Source of the DNA: Chara braunii | Lineage: Eukaryota; Streptophyta; Charophyceae; Charales; Characeae | Assembly: GCA_003427395.1 (NCBI GenBank) | Contig: BFEA01000587.1 | Location: 925,367-959,996 of the forward strand | DNA: 34,630 nt | Direction: 5' to 3' | In this document: positions 10,986 to 19,739 of the stretch, one piece after another | Position numbering within the stretch: the first letter of the stretch is position 1 | Layout of the letters: each line of letters opens with the position of its first letter | Notes under the pieces: model-generated | What the model saw: the letters and a program-made list of their open reading frames with translations, nothing else | Database searches by the model: none | Told to the model about the DNA's origin: nothing | Position numbers and translations under genes: made by a program

Positions 10986-11366
10986 TGAGTGCTACTCAAT
11001 TACTGCACGATCACTATTTAGATTCTATTCAATCTTTACTTAATCAACTCTCAAGGCATTTTAATCATCTTTCAGTTTGCAATTCGCTACAGTCATTTTA
11101 CCTTCCGGAAAACAGCATTTATAAACAGCAATCAGAGATACCAGCCAGGGACAGTGATCAGAGAACGACAGTATGAAGTAGCAACAGAAAGCTGCATTCA
11201 GACGCAACATTCAGGAGAATACTATTCAGAAATCCAGTACTTCTAACTGTACTCAGATCAGTACTAGGACTCGGCCTTCTGAAAACGCGGTGGAAACAAC
11301 AATTATCCAATAGTCCTCTCATGCTTAGATCACCCAAGAGTCATCCGCCTCGAGTCCGGCGAACTG

Positions 11367-11645
11367 TTGCAGGGAGGATTCGACAAAGGTATGGCGGACT
11401 GCAACTCAGTTAGAGTCTCCTGTTCTCTGTATCAGGGCACTACCAAGATCTTGAGGGAGAGTGTAATCGAAAAGTACAACCAGCAGACTATAGTGATGAT
11501 GGAACACGCGCTGTCCCTTGTGAGAAGTCATACAAAAATCGAGTACTCATACTTCCTGCATGACAAAAATGGAAAGTTATGTGCCATTATGACTTATGAG
11601 GGTACTGTTGAGGAGGCGAGGAGGACTGTTGGCAACCAACCGTGA
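11367..11645 (+). CDS. Accessory ORF a (92 aa), plus-strand copy, start codon lost
   Basis: Same 92-residue product as at 1026-1304 minus. The first codon is TTG here and ATG in both other copies, so translation from this copy is doubtful; an in-frame ATG eight codons in (MADCNS) could serve. No internal stop. It ends at TGA 11643-11645, 140 bases upstream of the open part of accessory ORF 0. The spacer holds a short-period repeat. The function is unknown. It lies upstream of the putative LTR end, so under the giant-LTR reading it would be a gene inside an LTR. Confidence 0.4.
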   Translation: MQGGFDKGMADCNSVRVSCSLYQGTTKILRESVIEKYNQQTIVMMEHALSLVRSHTKIEYSYFLHDKNGKLCAIMTYEGTVEEARRTVGNQP

Positions 11646-11689
11646 AGAACTTTATTTTCTATGCAAGGATAGTTCATTTATTTAGACAT

Positions 11690-11810
11690 TTAGCAATCAT
11701 TTAATTAGCAATCAATCATCAGCAGACAGTTGCTAGTGATCAGCGTCTAGCAATCAGTTCCGGCAATCAGTTCCCTGCAGTCAGTTTGGCAGCCAGTTCT
11801 CAGGGACCGT
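11690..11810 (+). repeat. CAATCAGTT-type repeat between accessory ORFs a and 0
   Basis: Units of 12-14 bases: GTCTAGCAATCA, GTTCCGGCAATCA, GTTCCCTGCAGTCA and GTTTGGCAGCCA follow one another directly. It is present in all three copies (about 855-970 minus and 26580-26690). It runs into the apparent N-terminus of accessory ORF 0, so the first residues of that frame are repeat-derived. Confidence 0.6.
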
Positions 11811-12516
11811 CTGGTCNGTCTGTACTGGCAAGAGTACTCATGAGCACAGTTCAGTCTACTCCGGTCAGTGAGTCAGTGTTGGCCAACCTCAACAGAATTT
11901 CATGCAAAGAGGNTTTCCATTATGAGTATGTTAGTGACATTGGTTTCAGACAGGGAGATCTGTCAATCTTCATTGTCCAGACTTGTTTTGCAGATGACAC
12001 TATCCACGATCTGAGGCCTTACCTGAAGAAGGGCAAGGAGACTCGTGAGCTTTTTGATCGAGTCTAGATCTTTGCTACTGAATATCTTGAGCAGAGAGAG
12101 AGGGAGCTTGATGAGAGTGGCACTACGTTGATTCGCAGCTTCGGGCCTATGCCCTATACTATATGTCCTAGGCTTCCAGTCCCTTCTCTTCTTACAGACG
12201 GCACAAGTTGGCTGGATGTGATCGGTTTGGGAAAAATATATAATCTCCTGCGGTAATCGACATTGAGGCATTAATCGAGCCTACCGAGTATCCCTACCTC
12301 AGTCGAGGAGTCTTTTCAGTGGATGAATTGTCTACCTTGTGGGAGGAGTTCTGCTCCATGGTTGATTACCGTGTCATGTGCCTTGGATGGTCATGTTCAG
12401 AGCTTGTTGGCTACAGGTGACTTTTTGTTACGAGACCCTAGTCTCAGATTGTACGTGGACGTGGGTCACGACACCAGAGAAGATCAATGAAAAGAGATTG
12501 AGAGAGACTGAACTGA
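11786..12516 (+). pseudogene. Accessory ORF 0, plus-strand copy, broken
   Basis: Same protein as at 886-156 minus. Defects seen are TAG at 12065-12067 where the mirror copy has TGG, a one-base loss near 12235 that shifts the frame, and TGA at 12418-12420 where the mirror copy has TGG. Another TGA lies shortly before the terminal stop at 12514-12516. The frame opens at about 11700 with no ATG before about 11838, so the true start may be non-ATG, that internal ATG, or an upstream exon. The layout FHYEY, DLRPY, charged helix, PVPSLL, SWLDVIGL places it with the tandem ORF family downstream. It lies upstream of the primer site, while its relatives lie downstream. Confidence 0.6.
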
Positions 12517-12686
12517 GGGATGAGTGAGGACTCTTGAAAGGTGCTGACCATGTCTGTTCACATGTACTTTATGAGATTATTATGAGTCCTCATTCTTCCC
12601 TCATTCAATTCTCCATATCCTTGCTCAAGTCAGTGAGTCTTATTTTCTGCATTATTCTTGCTTGATAATTGCCTTCGTGGATGCTT

Positions 12687-12980
12687 TGTCACAGTTCTCA
12701 AAATCAGATTGACATAATTGATGCATGCATAGCACCCCATAATTTTATGATTATTATTTGCATGATTCTGTGNTGTTCCGAATCAAAATAAAAGATTCCT
12801 AAGACCGGTGACCGGCGAAGACCGCAATTGAAGGGTCTCGCTTGAAGCCGGACGCACGCAACAGGAAGGGATTTGCATTATTTAATTTATTTTATTTATT
12901 ACAATCATATACAAAATCCTGCGTGACAGCTTGTTGGCTTTCCGGTCGCCCGAGGTGGCTCGGCTGGAAAAAGTGCGACA
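12687..12980 (+). promoter_or_regulatory. LTR 3' portion (or complete short LTR), first copy
   Basis: The segment ends GTGCGACA, followed by AAAA and the primer site. A candidate short LTR of 294 bases starts at TGTCACAG (12687). The equivalent in the second copy (27566-27859) has the same length and a perfect 7-base inverted terminus, TGTCACA/TGTGACA. It contains AATAAA at 12787-12792, a plausible polyadenylation signal, and an AT-rich ATTTAATTTATTTTATTT run. Against the short reading, no matching LTR is found between integrase and 23096. One N lies at 12772. Confidence 0.5.
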
Positions 12981-12984
12981 AAAA

Positions 12985-13003
12985 TGACGTTATTGTCGGG
13001 GAC
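12985..13003 (+). promoter_or_regulatory. Degraded primer-binding site
   Basis: TGACGTTATTGTCGGGGAC stands where the second copy has TGGCGCCCTTGCCGGGGAC. Five of 19 bases differ, four of them G-to-A or C-to-T. It lies four bases after the LTR end, as expected for a tRNA primer site in a Ty3/gypsy element. In this form it would pair poorly with the tRNA. Confidence 0.6.
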
Positions 13004-13317
13004 ATGAAAAGATTTTCGTGTCCGGAACGAACCTGGGTCATCGCCATCTTTGAGCTTTGATTAAGACTTGAGAACTGTTGACATTTTTGTGAGCTTCATG
13101 TTAACTTTTTTATTCTCATTTAAGTCTCGATTTTCTTGAGAATCACGACTGCTAACTGTGATTTATTTCTTCCTTGTGTGAGGTGCCACACTGGATCGGG
13201 AAAAGAAGATTGATGTTATTGACTGGAGAGAATCGAGCTTGATACCAGGTATGCCCAATTATCGCTCAAACACGCTGAAAGGAACCGAAAGAAAGAGAGT
13301 GAGACGGATCGAGACAA
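13004..13317 (+). other. 5' leader of the element RNA
   Basis: About 310 bases between the primer site and the first ATG of the accessory ORF series. It is conserved in the second copy (27883-28196). It contains no frame of note. The segment GATACCAGGTATG near 13241 contains CAG|GTATG, which could be a splice donor, but no acceptor can be asserted. Confidence 0.5.
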
Positions 13318-13731
13318 ATGCTGATCGACGGTGCTCTGAAAGAGTTGTCAAAAATTACCACAAGAGGAATATTTCCTTACAGATATGAGGCTTGTTGGGA
13401 CAATCGTTCTTGTGGCTCAACCATCTGCGTAGTGCCGACGCACTTCTTGGAGGGAGATATCTACGATATCCGCCCGTATGTCAAGGAAGGAGGCAGCAAT
13501 GATGGTGATAATTTTAATTGGTTATGGGAGATCGTGATCCAATTTTTTTATGATGAGAAGGCAGACTGGATCAAGCAAAAAAAGAAAGTGGAATGGGGTA
13601 TAATGCCAGTAACATACAAGACTGTTCGAATCCCTCCTATACCTGACAACTATTGTGATGAGAGTAACTGACTACCGATAATCAACATGGTATTGGCAAA
13701 AGAGAAAAGAAACTGTGGTCATGAGAGCTGA
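13318..13731 (+). pseudogene. Accessory ORF I (tandem domain family)
   Basis: The frame opens at ATG 13318 and reads 117 codons to TGA 13669-13671. That codon is TGG in the second copy (28197-28610), so the ancestral product is about 137 residues, ending at TGA 13729-13731. Visible order: LKELSKI helix, FPYRYE strand, CVVPTHF, DIYDIRPYV near residue 45, an amphipathic helix with WLWEIVIQFFYDEK, KKKVEWG, then IPPIPD and WLPIINMVLA. The same order occurs in ORFs 0, II and III. The next ORF overlaps its end by 11 bases (CATGAGAGCTGA), suggesting coupled reading or a frameshift design. No known family is recognised; a structural or accessory Gag-like role is only a guess. Confidence 0.6.
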
Positions 13732-14215
13732 AGTGATTTCAGCAGAAGTAATCAGACAAAGAAGGTCAAATTTTGGCAGAGGTTCGGGTCCAAGTCAAGA
13801 GAAGATTGGATGTCTCCTAAGGTCACTGAATACTCTGAGCAGGAGAGAGACATTTTCATATGAAGTTGATAGATATGAGATGATCAAGAGCGGATGAGAG
13901 CAGGAACGGTTATATGTACTAAAATTCTATTTCACAGATCTGGATGTGTATGATGTGAGAATCTGTGTTCCAAAAGAAAGAAGCACTGATGCAGTCTATG
14001 TGAGATGCTGGGGATTTGCTGAAGAGGTAGTACTGAGAGAGAAAGAGAGACTTGAGAGAGAGAACAAATGCTTCACTGGGTCGACTCGATTTACTGTCTT
14101 TGATGGATTCCCAGTCCCTCCCTTATCTGATATCAATCTGTCTAAAAACAATTGGTATGCCATGATAAAGTTTGTATGGAAAGTGAAGAGAGCCCAAGAA
14201 GAATACTCTCTATAG
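13721..14215 (+). pseudogene. Accessory ORF II (tandem domain family)
   Basis: First ATG at 13721, stop TAG 14213-14215, about 164 residues with one internal TGA at 13895-13897 that is TGG in the second copy (28600-28945). A Ser/Gly/Arg-rich N-terminus (RSNFGRGSGPS) precedes the domain: LLRSLNTL, FSYEV, LYVLKFYF, DVYDVRI, a long charged helix with REKERLERE, RFTVFDGFPVPPLSDI, then NNWYAMIKFV. This matches the block order of ORFs 0, I and III and is the clearest member of the set. The helix is encoded by the GAGAGA-rich DNA that reappears at rearrangement junctions at 28930-28945 and 30074-30148. The function is unknown. Confidence 0.6.
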
Positions 14216-14220
14216 CCTGA

Positions 14221-14715
14221 ATAACTACTGTGAGGGGTAAACTCTGTGAGGTGATAAGGTGTGATAATCCTTTTGTGATCTTGAGGTATGAGACTTGTGA
14301 GAGAGGGTCCATAATATTTCACATTCCAGTGGTCAAATTCCTGAGTACTGGCAGTCTGGACGTACAAATTTATGTACAAGCAGACCTAGAAGAGGAAGAT
14401 GACTACTTGAAGTGTCAGACAGACGCTTATATTAGTCTCATAAGAACCAAGGAGTGGCTTGAAAAGCGAAAGAGGAAAGTAACCTGGGGGAAAGAATTTG
14501 AGAGGCTTCCTGAGTTCTCAACTGCTAAGGGATTTGAAGTCAGGAGAGATTGGATGCCTCTGTTGGAAGCCACTGCAGAGATTGGTAGATCAAGAGAAAA
14601 AGACTTCACTGTGATGATAAAATTCCTACTCCTCAGTACCTTTGAATACAGATTTGAGATTCCTGATTATGTCCAACCTGAGATCTACCTTTCAGATGTT
14701 GCTTATGATGATTAG
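14221..14715 (+). pseudogene. Accessory ORF III (tandem domain family)
   Basis: The open frame runs from 14221 to TAG 14713-14715, 161 codons from the GTG at 14230. There is no early ATG, so it may be entered by frameshift or readthrough from ORF II, which ends just upstream. Blocks: CEVIRCDNPFVILRYE, IIFHIPVVKF, SLDVQIYV, a helix with KEWLEKRKRKVTWG, FERLPEFS, then KDFTVMIKFL with a C-terminal extension absent from ORFs I and II. KRKRKVTWG here parallels KQKKKVEWG in ORF I. It is free of internal stops, unlike its neighbours. There is no second copy in this window because the second repeat is truncated in ORF II. Confidence 0.55.
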
Positions 14716-14717
14716 CA

Positions 14718-15278
14718 ATGCCCAGTTTGACTGAACAACTGACACTAGGAGTTGTGTTGGAAGGTAGAGTAGTGAAGATATAAGGGACTCTTCGGATCTC
14801 TGATAGAAATTTTTCTACCCTGGATGAGCTTGAGTTTTTGCAGCCTTTCTTGGATCGCATAAGAGATTCTGCCTTGAGAATTACCACTGACCAGACTTAG
14901 ATAAACTATTTGTTAAAGGTGGTGAAAGAGGGAACTACTGAAAAAGTATCATACCACACTTTTCAGGAACAAGTCTCTTTTGCAAGAAGGATCAACAGCG
15001 GGCTGTAAATGATGCAATTTGATTATGAGATTATAGACCTGACTCGATATTTTATGATCCGGGGTACTATAAAGGGGTATGACAGAAGGCTGAGTAGGGA
15101 TGATGAGAAAGAATTGATTGAAGATTATATTGGAAGACTGAGAAGGATTGCACTGCCCTTAATCACTACCCAATCAATTATTGCTTGTACCCTATATGTG
15201 CAAAACTCTCAGGGGGTAGAACAGACAAAAGAAGAGAGGAACGAGCCTGAGTCTCTTGCGAGAAGAGTGAGAGATTGA
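14718..15278 (+). pseudogene. Accessory ORF IV between the domain series and gag
   Basis: One frame of about 186 codons from ATG 14718 to the stop at 15276-15278, interrupted by TAA at 14781, TAG at about 14898 and TAA at 15006-15008. The piece from 15009 begins MMQFDYEII and could be a diverged relative of the FSYEV block of ORFs I-III, but the later blocks are not clear. It is rich in charged residues (RRLSRDDEKELIEDY). Gag starts 62 bases downstream after an A-rich spacer. No family is recognised. Confidence 0.4.
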
Positions 15279-15339
15279 AGGGCAGAAAATAAAGAGGAAA
15301 AAAGTCAAAAAAAGAGAAAGGAATACTTGGAAAAAGTCT

Positions 15340-17049
15340 ATGGTCAAGATGGCAGGACGAGCAAGACCAAGTACGTCTACAGGGATCAATGAAGAGGCTT
15401 TGGTCGGGGTTATAAAGGGACTGGTCGAGAAAGTTGATACAATTAAAGGAGGGTCAGATATTGCAAGAGCAAAAAAGCCGGATGAGAGAATTCTCTGCTT
15501 CAGAGGACCTCAGGTTAATGACTTCTTGGATGAGTATGAATTATTTGGACTCAGTTATGGTTGGACAGATAAGCAACGGCTTAAACACCTTCTATCTTAT
15601 TGTGACACTGACTCGAGATTGGCAGTTCAGGAACTAATGGAAGGTGCTACTACTTGGGAAGAAGTCAAGGAGATACTGAAAAAGGAATTTGAGAAAGATT
15701 CAGTTTCAACCACAACTAAGGACTTACTTAACATCAAAAGAGTTAAACACGACACTTTCAATGTTTTTCCTGAGACCTTCATCCGAACAGTAAGAAGAAT
15801 TTCGTATTTGGATGAAGCTTAGAGATGCCATATATTTTTGACGAACTTTACTAACACTGAAAGGCAAGCAGTTTTTAATCAAGCTCAGCAGTATCCTCTC
15901 AGATGGGATGAAATGGTGGCAATCATAAAAACTCTACCTACTGTCTCCCATAACAAATAGTCACTGGATCAGATCAGTACTTTGGCCAAGCACTGGGAGA
16001 CTGAGAATGGAATGAATAGAGGAAACAATCTACCTGCTGAGAATATTCTTCAGAAAGTGATGACTAACTTTATACCTGCAAGGCCTACAACGCATGTTGT
16101 GGATGACAGGGGAAAAAAAAAAGCTGAAAGTGAGGAGGATGACGACGATGATGATGACAACGAAAATCATGGTAAGAAGGGGGATTCGTCCAGAGCCAAA
16201 AGGAATAGGAAGAATAGTGATGGAGGAAATAGAGAGAGAAGGAAATATGATGAGCGTCCTAAGAGGAATTTTACTTGCTACTATTGTGGCGAAAGTGAAC
16301 ATACTACCACCTACTGCAAGCCACTTGACGAGGATGTAAGAAAGGGGGTGGCAAAGAAAGATGCAATGGGCCATGTCTGTAATAGTTCATGAAATAAGTT
16401 AGACCCCAGACATCCGGGAGGTATGAGACTTCTTGCTCTTAAAGCTGATGAAAAAATGAAGATTAAGAAGAAGAGAAAGGTCAATGTGAATGTTCATTTC
16501 TTCACTGGAGATTTACCTAATGAATTGGTACAAAGAACAAATGACCCTTATACCATGATTGAGTTGTCTCTGCAGTCCTTAACATTGACAGAGTGTGAGC
16601 CTAGTGCAGCATCAACAAGTGACTCTCCATTGGGAGGGAACCTTACTTTTCAAAATCCCTCTGGATTAGTAGAGTCCCATTCCAATGAAGTGACTCATTT
16701 CCTGGCTAATATGATGTCATTCTATGGTGATTTACCCCCAGAACTTATCATGGAACCTAGTGTTAGGGTTGGTGAAGTAAGGAATCACCAAACCCGTATA
16801 ACACCTCAAATGATAGAAGAAAAGAAAAGAAAGAAGGTTGAGGAATCACTTATCGACATCCTTGATGATCCTGAACTGGAACGTTGACGGGAAAAGAATG
16901 AACACGGGAGAAAGAAAAAATTTGTTCTCAAGAGTAATCTGGATGATAGAACAGTGATTTCTGATGTAATTGCTAAGATGTTGGAAAAAACGGAAGTAAC
17001 ACTGTCTTTCAAGGAAGCAATGACATAAGCACCCAAACTGAGGGGATAA
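15340..17049 (+). pseudogene. gag: Gag, with CCHC zinc knuckle
   Basis: ATG 15340 opens one frame that continues to the protease, broken by TAG 15820, TAG about 15958, TGA about 16390, TGA about 16885, and TAA about 17026 and 17047. Residues about 45-135 resemble the capsid-like retrotransposon Gag domain (CFRGPQVNDFLDEYELF, then GWTDKQRLKHLLSY). An acidic run of eight Asp and a basic stretch follow. The zinc knuckle CYYCGESEHTTTYC (CX2CX4HX4C) lies at 16276-16317. Gag coats and packages the element RNA in cytoplasmic particles. The 16423-17046 part is a hydrophilic linker with a repeated DLPxEL motif (GDLPNEL and GDLPPEL). Confidence 0.88.
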
Positions 17050-17613
17050 TTGAAGAGGTTTATTGAGAAGAAGAAAATGAAAGTTAATTATTTGGGGTCA
17101 GTGTTTCCCAACCAAGTAAATAGATCACTGTCAGGTTGTAAGATGAGATTTGCAACCATGGGTTGTGGGCATCTTACAATTCGCATCAATCAAGTGAAGA
17201 TTTTAGGCTTAGTAGATTCTGTGGCAGAGATGATACTTCTTTCACGAAGAACGATGAAAGTTTGTAATTTATCAATTGACAGACCCGCACAAAATGTACT
17301 GAGTAGTATTGCAGGAGAACTGTTTGTGGCAGGATTTATTGATAATTTGTCTATCAAGGTTGGGATAATGACTGTGGAGTTACTAGGTTTTGTAGTACCT
17401 GATCTGGATCATGACTGTATCTTGGGAACTTCATTCTTGCATAGGATGGAGACGGTCGAATTTTTCAGTCATGAGGGGTCATCCTCGATTAGTCTACATG
17501 ACCTAGAGATTGCTCAAGAACAAACCTTTATTGTCGGTACAAAAAATGATTTTAAGCATCATTTATCTGTTAATTCGATAAGGAGGGAAAAAAATCTGCT
17601 GAAAGAGTTATGA
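17050..17613 (+). pseudogene. Aspartic protease region
   Basis: Same frame as gag. ILGLVDSVAEMILLSRR at about 17205-17255 aligns with the retropepsin active-site loop (hydrophobic-hydrophobic-Asp-Ser/Thr-Gly-Ala). The Asp (17215-17217) is kept but the Gly is Val, which would be expected to inactivate the enzyme. DHDCILGTSFL downstream matches the typical ILG block with its following hydrophobic residue. The enzyme normally cleaves the Gag-Pol polyprotein. A second copy (30724-31062) begins just after the catalytic loop. Confidence 0.8.
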
Positions 17614-17848
17614 GACTAAAGGAGGAAGGAAAACGAGAAGCAAAAGAAGAGATTTCAGTAGGAATCAATCAAGTTTCGAAAATGATGAAATCCATTGGTA
17701 AACTCGAGGATGAGGACGGACGAATTGAAGCCTTCAAGAAAGTTGTGGAGACTGCTAAGGGAGGAAAGATGGAATAGAGATTTGCATCGACTCACCCTTT
17801 CTTAGGAAAATAGGCACTAGGTCAAAAAGAAAGTATAAGCCCAAGGGG
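17610..17848 (+). pseudogene. Protease-RT linker, frame-broken
   Basis: ATGA at 17610-17613 overlaps the protease stop and opens a 55-codon frame with KREAKEEISVGINQVSKMMK, ending at TAG. The RT frame is already open from about 17770 with IDSPFLRKIG. The linker therefore changes frame at least once. The equivalent region at 31063-31495 is also frame-broken, so the defect or a frameshift site may be old. Confidence 0.5.
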
Positions 17849-18817
17849 GTGAAGAAAAACCCAGTGGCAGTCTTAATAGAGAAAGATTATGATGAAGCAT
17901 TGGAAAAGGAAAGACAAATTATAAGAGCATTGAGGGAATCGACAAAGCTGGAGACTAGGATCACCAGAGAAAGGTTTGACACGATGAAGATAGGCTCGGA
18001 TCAGTTTATCCTGCCTAAAGAGAAAGAATATATCTTCAAGATGTGTCAAGAATTCTCTGGTGCTTTCTCCTTTAATGATGAAGAGAGGGAGCGATTGGAC
18101 GTGGACATGATCAAGATGACAAAGATTTGGACTGTTCATCATGTTTCATGGAATGATAAACCAACTAAGTATGCCCTAAAGGAAGAAGCGGAAGTAGTGA
18201 AGTACCTAGACAAGAAGATTGCATCTAATGTTGCTGAACCTGCTGATAGACCATATGCTAACTACAGGTTTTGTTTCTGGAAACCAGGGGGCGGGCTAAG
18301 ATGGATACAGAATCTTAAGAAGCTCAATTCTGTGACGGTACGTGATGCGTGTAGTCTTTCCAATGCTGATCTCCTCGCTGAATCCTTTGCTAGTCGATGT
18401 ATTTATTCTCTAGTTGACCTGTATTCTAGCTATGATCGGTTCCCTATTGACCCCACTAGCCGACCCATGACTGCCATGCACACGCCAAGGGGGCTTGTTC
18501 AGATGTGTGTGGTACTTCAGGGTTGGACTAACGGAGTGGCGGTGGTTCAAAGGGATATGATCAAAGTGATGCAGGATATTTCTCCTAAAATAACCAGTCC
18601 CTATATTGATGATAATCTTGTAAAAGGACCCTTGGTAAGAGATGAGACTTTGGTCGCAGGGGGAGTCAGAAAGTTTGTCTGGGAACATGCTGGAGGAGTA
18701 AAGATGGTCCTAGAAAGACTTCGGAAGTATAATCTGACTGACTGCAAGTGGACCAAAGTCCCTTCTTTTCCAACCAGAAGTGATAATCTTGGGTTTCAGA
18801 TGCTTCTCCAAGGGTAA
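17849..18817 (+). pseudogene. pol: Reverse transcriptase
   Basis: A 322-codon uninterrupted frame. The palm motifs are present: LVDLYSSYD with Asp at residue 190 (18416-18418), and YIDD at residues about 252-255 (18602-18613) followed by NLVKGP. FCFWKPGGGLRWIQNLKKLN is the conserved fingers block. VRKFVWEHAGGVKMVLERLRKYN is a style I associate with basidiomycete Ty3/gypsy elements. The PxGL and xGW blocks are somewhat eroded (LQGWTNG for the usual MGxTN). The frame ends prematurely at TAA 18815-18817; the downstream connection continues in another frame from about 18785, so a one-base indel lies there. It copies element RNA into cDNA in the particle. Confidence 0.92.
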
Positions 18818-19505
18818 GAGTCCAGATTCTAAGAAGATAGACAAGCTCTTGAACTGGTCTCTGCCTCTCAAGAGAGTGACAGACGTTAGAAGCTTCTTGG
18901 GAGTTTATGGCTTCTGAAGGATTTTTATTCCTCATTTTGCCGCCCTTGTCGAACCTTTGAGAGAGATGGTAAGACAAGGGGTTAACTTAGCATGGAATGA
19001 TAAAAGACAAGTTGGAGCAGAGACATTGAAAGAAAAACTAAGAGACGGTGGTGTAGTACAGGGAGTACCTTATTATGATGATGAGGAGACAACACCTTTC
19101 ATCATTGAGGCCGATAGAGGACAAGTGGCTCTGGGTGGAGTGCTTATTCAGAAAGATGAAAACGGGGGAGAAAAACCTTTGAGATTTTAGAGTAGAACCC
19201 TTAATTCTACTGAAAGAGGCTACACCCAATTCAGGAAAGAGCTATTGTCAATCATCCATAGCCTAAGGTGCTTCAGGCACTACGTCTCGAGGAGGAGATT
19301 CATCCTAAGGACTGATGCATCTGCTGTGATAGGTGCCATTAAAAAGCACCAACAGGTAGATCCAATGGTCAACAGATGGATCGCCTTCATCTAGACATAT
19401 GATTTTAAGCTGGAAAAGATTATCACTGAGAAGAACAGAGCGGATGGCTTAAGCCGGATTGAGTGGCGAGAAGAAGAAGAAGACGTCAATGGAACAATTG
19501 AAAAT
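18785..19505 (+). pseudogene. pol: RT connection and RNase H
   Basis: This frame (zero relative to 18957) carries the RT tail with VTDVRSFLGVYGF and IFIPHFA, then RNase H. Catalytic candidates are Asp in FIIEAD (19113-19115), Glu in FRKELLS, Asp in FILRTDAS and Asp in NRADGLSRI near 19440. Stops are TGA at the codon after GVYGF (TGG in the copy at about 32366), TAG after LRF near 19190, and TAG near 19392. RNase H removes the RNA strand after first-strand synthesis. A cleaner inverted copy of its second half lies at 28946-29390 with one stop. Confidence 0.88.
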
Positions 19506-19739
19506 CCACCTATGTTGATATTTTCCTTAATGAAAAGGATGAAGAGGATTATGAGGCACCATGCTACTACAAGTGGAGTCTGCGGCCTGAAGAAAAAGAG
19601 AGTTGGGGAGAAATCCCCAGTGCATACGTTTATGAATCGATTCTTGGAAAAGAAGAAGAAGATGAACCGAACGATTGGTATGTCAGAATTAATACAGCAG
19701 CAGTGGCAGCTCATGAGATTGGGGAAAGTTCAGGTTTAA
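19506..19739 (+). pseudogene. RNase H-integrase tether, acidic, frameshifted
   Basis: Comparison with 30640-30690 shows a one-base loss near 19503. In the restored frame the segment is acidic and begins YVDIFLNEKDEEDYE; in the nominal frame it is Lys/Met-rich and ends at TAA 19737-19739. Such linkers vary widely among elements. The GAA-rich DNA continues into the start of the integrase frame. Confidence 0.5.

Larger units (their letters stand above)
9113..12672 (+). repeat. Right arm of large inverted repeat
   Basis: Plus-strand partner of 1-3555. The arms share accessory ORFs a and 0, the GAGTACT array and the conserved antisense frame. Single-base differences are scattered, and this arm has a cluster of N at 9537-9583 where the other arm has called bases. 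The direct-repeat copy at 25410-27550 lacks the equivalent of about 9645-11055, with the join at GGGG/CATTTTAATC. Confidence 0.93.

Noticed and set aside
13895-13897. TGA in ORF II as a selenocysteine codon
   Set aside because: The sister copy has TGG at this site, and no SECIS-like structure was seen.
15284-15335. Purine-rich stretch as the polypurine tract
   Set aside because: It lies upstream of gag, whereas the plus-strand primer must be near the 3' LTR. It is probably just an A-rich leader before the gag ATG.
13318-17613. Alternative genetic code reading in-frame TGA or TAG as Trp or Gln
   Set aside because: All three stop codons occur in frame, the same positions are sense codons in sister copies, and frameshifts are also present. 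Decay explains this better.
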